This document shows, one piece after another, positions 20,764 to 21,869 of a stretch of DNA of 21,869 nucleotides; within the stretch, counting starts at the first letter, position 1; the number at the start of each line of letters is the position of its first letter. The stretch lies in the NCBI GenBank assembly GCA_965262315.1, contig CBDHFJ010000048.1:1-21869 (forward strand), read 5' to 3'. Source of the stretch: JBCCFK01 sp965262315 (GTDB lineage Bacteria; Actinomycetota; Acidimicrobiia; Acidimicrobiales; UBA8592). The position numbers and the translations under genes are program-made. The notes beneath the pieces were generated by a model. The model was not told where the DNA came from. It saw nothing but the letters and a program-made list of their open reading frames with translations, and searched no databases.

Positions 20764-21354
20764 TCATGGGCGGTAGAGCCTACGGGTCTCGATGTACTCG
20801 CGGACCTCGTCCGGCACCATGTAGTCGATCGGCAGCTCGTCGCGAACCCGGCCACGGATGTCGCTGGAGGAGATGTCCATCAGCGGACAGGGAACCACCT
20901 CGAACGAGAAACCCTCGGGCGGCCGTTTGCCCGTGGTGCCCGGGCGGTCGACCACCGCCATGTGCGCGAGCGTCTTGAGGTCGTCACCTCGGCGCCATGA
21001 GCCGACGCCGGCTGCGGCGTCGCTCCCGAGGATGACCACGAGCTCGTGCTCGGGATACAGCGGTGCCAGGTCCTCGAGGGTGTCCGCGGTGATGGAGTCG
21101 CCGCCGCGCTGGATCTCGATGGCACTCACGGAGAGGTCGTCTCGACCTGCGGCGGCAAGCTCGACCATCGCCAGCCGGTCTGCGGCACCGGAGATCTCGC
21201 GCGTCCCGACCTTCTGCCAGGGCACGTTGGCGACCACGAAGAGGACGTGGTCCAGCCCGAGCTGGTGGGCGACGTTGACCGCAGCGACCAGATGACCGAC
21301 GTGTGGTGGGTCGAACGTCCCACCGAAGACGCCGATGCGGCGCTCGCGAACCAC
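20764..21354 (-). CDS. nadD: Nicotinate-nucleotide adenylyltransferase
   Basis: NadD joins nicotinate mononucleotide and ATP in NAD synthesis. The 196-residue protein begins RRIGVFGGTFDPPHVGHLVA with the nucleotidyl-transfer motif, then FVVANVPWQK, VVILGSDAAAGVGSWRRGDD, LAHMAVVDRPG and the C-terminal ISSSDIRGRV signature. GTG 21354 is chosen over an open extension to 21456 because the extension is an Ala/Thr-rich tract unlike the family and because a TAAGCT -10 box lies 8 nt upstream of the GTG. It leads the nadD-LCP-rsfS set. Confidence 0.93.
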   Translation of the reverse strand: MVRERRIGVFGGTFDPPHVGHLVAAVNVAHQLGLDHVLFVVANVPWQKVGTREISGAADRLAMVELAAAGRDDLSVSAIEIQRGGDSITADTLEDLAPLYPEHELVVILGSDAAAGVGSWRRGDDLKTLAHMAVVDRPGTTGKRPPEGFSFEVVPCPLMDISSSDIRGRVRDELPIDYMVPDEVREYIETRRLYRP

Positions 21355-21362
21355 GGCGGCAG

Positions 21363-21368
21363 AGCTTA
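21363..21368 (-). promoter_or_regulatory. -10 box TAAGCT for leaderless nadD
   Basis: On the minus strand TAAGCT is followed by 8 bases and then the nadD GTG, so the mRNA would begin at the start codon. Confidence 0.4.
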
Positions 21369-21570
21369 TCGCCGTCGCCGCCCGAGCCGTGGTACCCGTC
21401 TGGCCCGGGGTGCCATTACCCGCGTCTGCGCCCGTTTCGGCTGTGGCAGTGGTCACAGCTGCGGCTACCGTCTGGTAAGAACGTGCAGGTCAGCGAGGTC
21501 TCGGGGCCGCCTCGGCACAAATGTCCGCGCAAATCGCAGGCCGAAACTGGACCCCCGCGGCGCCGTTTGC

Positions 21571-21677
21571 TATCTTGGGAAACTGCTTTGAGCAGCGCTC
21601 AGAGCGCGCAGTGTTTCGTCGGAAGAGATCTTAGCAATACCCCCCGCCACATCCCCCCACATCAATCAGATCTCTTC
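21571..21677 (+). promoter_or_regulatory. Promoter and structured leader near the right edge
   Basis: TATCTT (21571-21576), with CTGGAC 18 bp upstream, predicts a start near 21583. The RNA would open with a stem of ACTGC (21582-21586) with GCAGT (21608-21612) stacked on GCGCT (21595-21599) with AGCGC (21603-21607). A second long-range stem joins GAAGAGATCT (21622-21631) with AGATCTCTTC (21668-21677). The region is lower in GC than its surroundings. It could be the 5' leader of a plus-strand gene or a small RNA. Bases 21369-21570 show no coding gene, only a GCTGTG/CACAGC dyad near 21440-21460. Confidence 0.4.
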
Positions 21678-21746
21678 GGTGTCCGCCACGACGACCAGCA
21701 CCAGTTGCTGAGTCTTGTTCAGGCGGCGTCCCGTCTGGGAACAAAT

Positions 21747-21869
21747 GAACGCCGCTGGCGTTGGTTCCACAGACCCGATGCTCCAGATCCTGCCGGCACG
21801 CCCCGCGCGCCGCCGGCGCCAACCGCGGCTCGTCCGCGGTGCCCGCTCCCCCGGGAGCCTCCCCCGCAC
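21747..21869 (+). CDS. Possible start of a plus-strand gene cut by the window edge
   Basis: ATG 21747, with a weak GGGA 4 nt upstream, begins a frame open to the window end (41 codons, MNAAGVGSTDPMLQILPARP and then Arg-rich). About 83 percent of its third positions are G or C, better than the opposing minus-strand frame (21666-21869). It lies downstream of the predicted promoter and leader. There is no recognisable domain, so it may be chance. Confidence 0.2.

Noticed and set aside
21631..21822. A 63-codon minus ORF ending in GGCGGGYC, resembling a ribosomally made peptide precursor
   Set aside because: Third-position GC is low for this genome, no maturation genes are near, and the tail overlaps the long-range stem; the resemblance is probably chance.
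21666..21869. A minus-strand frame open at the right edge, ending VVVADTEEI
   Set aside because: It is considered as the tail of a gene upstream of nadD, but it matches no expected neighbour (ProA, ProB, Obg), is Arg/Gly-rich near the edge and has a weaker codon pattern than the opposing frame. Left unresolved.

Overview
This window is GC-rich bacterial chromosome with near-universal G/C at third codon positions, tightly packed genes and many GTG starts. The gene content points to Actinomycetota: a BldD-type regulator, a PAC2-family protein, a thioredoxin-TPR protein, and the block nadD / LCP-like gene / rsfS / comEA / comEC / holA / rpsT / lepA / hrcA / dnaJ / rsmE. Several promoters place a TAnnnT -10 box 7-9 nt before the start codon (leaderless mRNAs). 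The class Acidimicrobiia is my best guess; that is an inference from gene order and style, not something proved by the sequence.

Layout. Positions 1-305 hold the 3' end of an unrecognised gene. Positions 622-4402 (+) carry a LysR regulator, a biotin-dependent carboxyltransferase subunit (acyl-CoA carboxylase beta type) and citrate synthase, a small acyl-CoA and central-carbon group. Positions 4580-6744 (+) carry a two-gene unit: a membrane pseudokinase and a multi-span protein with a C-terminal LysM-like domain, overlapping by GTGA. From 6754 to 12131 (-), read in transcription order, lie lepA, then hrcA-dnaJ-rsmE with overlapping stop/start codons, then the bldD-like regulator with its own promoter. 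rpsT (+, 12318-12584) diverges from lepA across what looks like a single two-way -10 element. From 12651 to 17514 (-) lies a competence and replication group: thioredoxin-TPR, a small HExxH protein, comEA, comEC and holA. A PAC2 gene (+) and tRNA-Ala(GGC) (+) follow. The window closes on the minus strand with a tiny membrane protein, rsfS, an LCP/LytR_C-like gene and nadD. The last 500 bases are mostly non-coding or unresolved.

Most notable. (1) The 3' end of holA, an essential replication gene, is interrupted by an imperfect partial tandem duplication whose second copy differs mainly by insertions. The expected C-terminal tail is still present, out of frame, next to the terminator, so this is either an assembly problem or real disruption. 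(2) The regulator at 6754-7290 keeps the spacing and charged residues of the BldD c-di-GMP signature, and a near-consensus BldD box abuts its predicted promoter. (3) The pseudokinase has lost every catalytic-loop residue and is coupled to a LysM-type partner. (4) rsfS appears to use a CTG start. (5) Two main genes start inside the stop codon of tiny leader ORFs. No CRISPR array, prophage, integrase or insertion sequence was seen.
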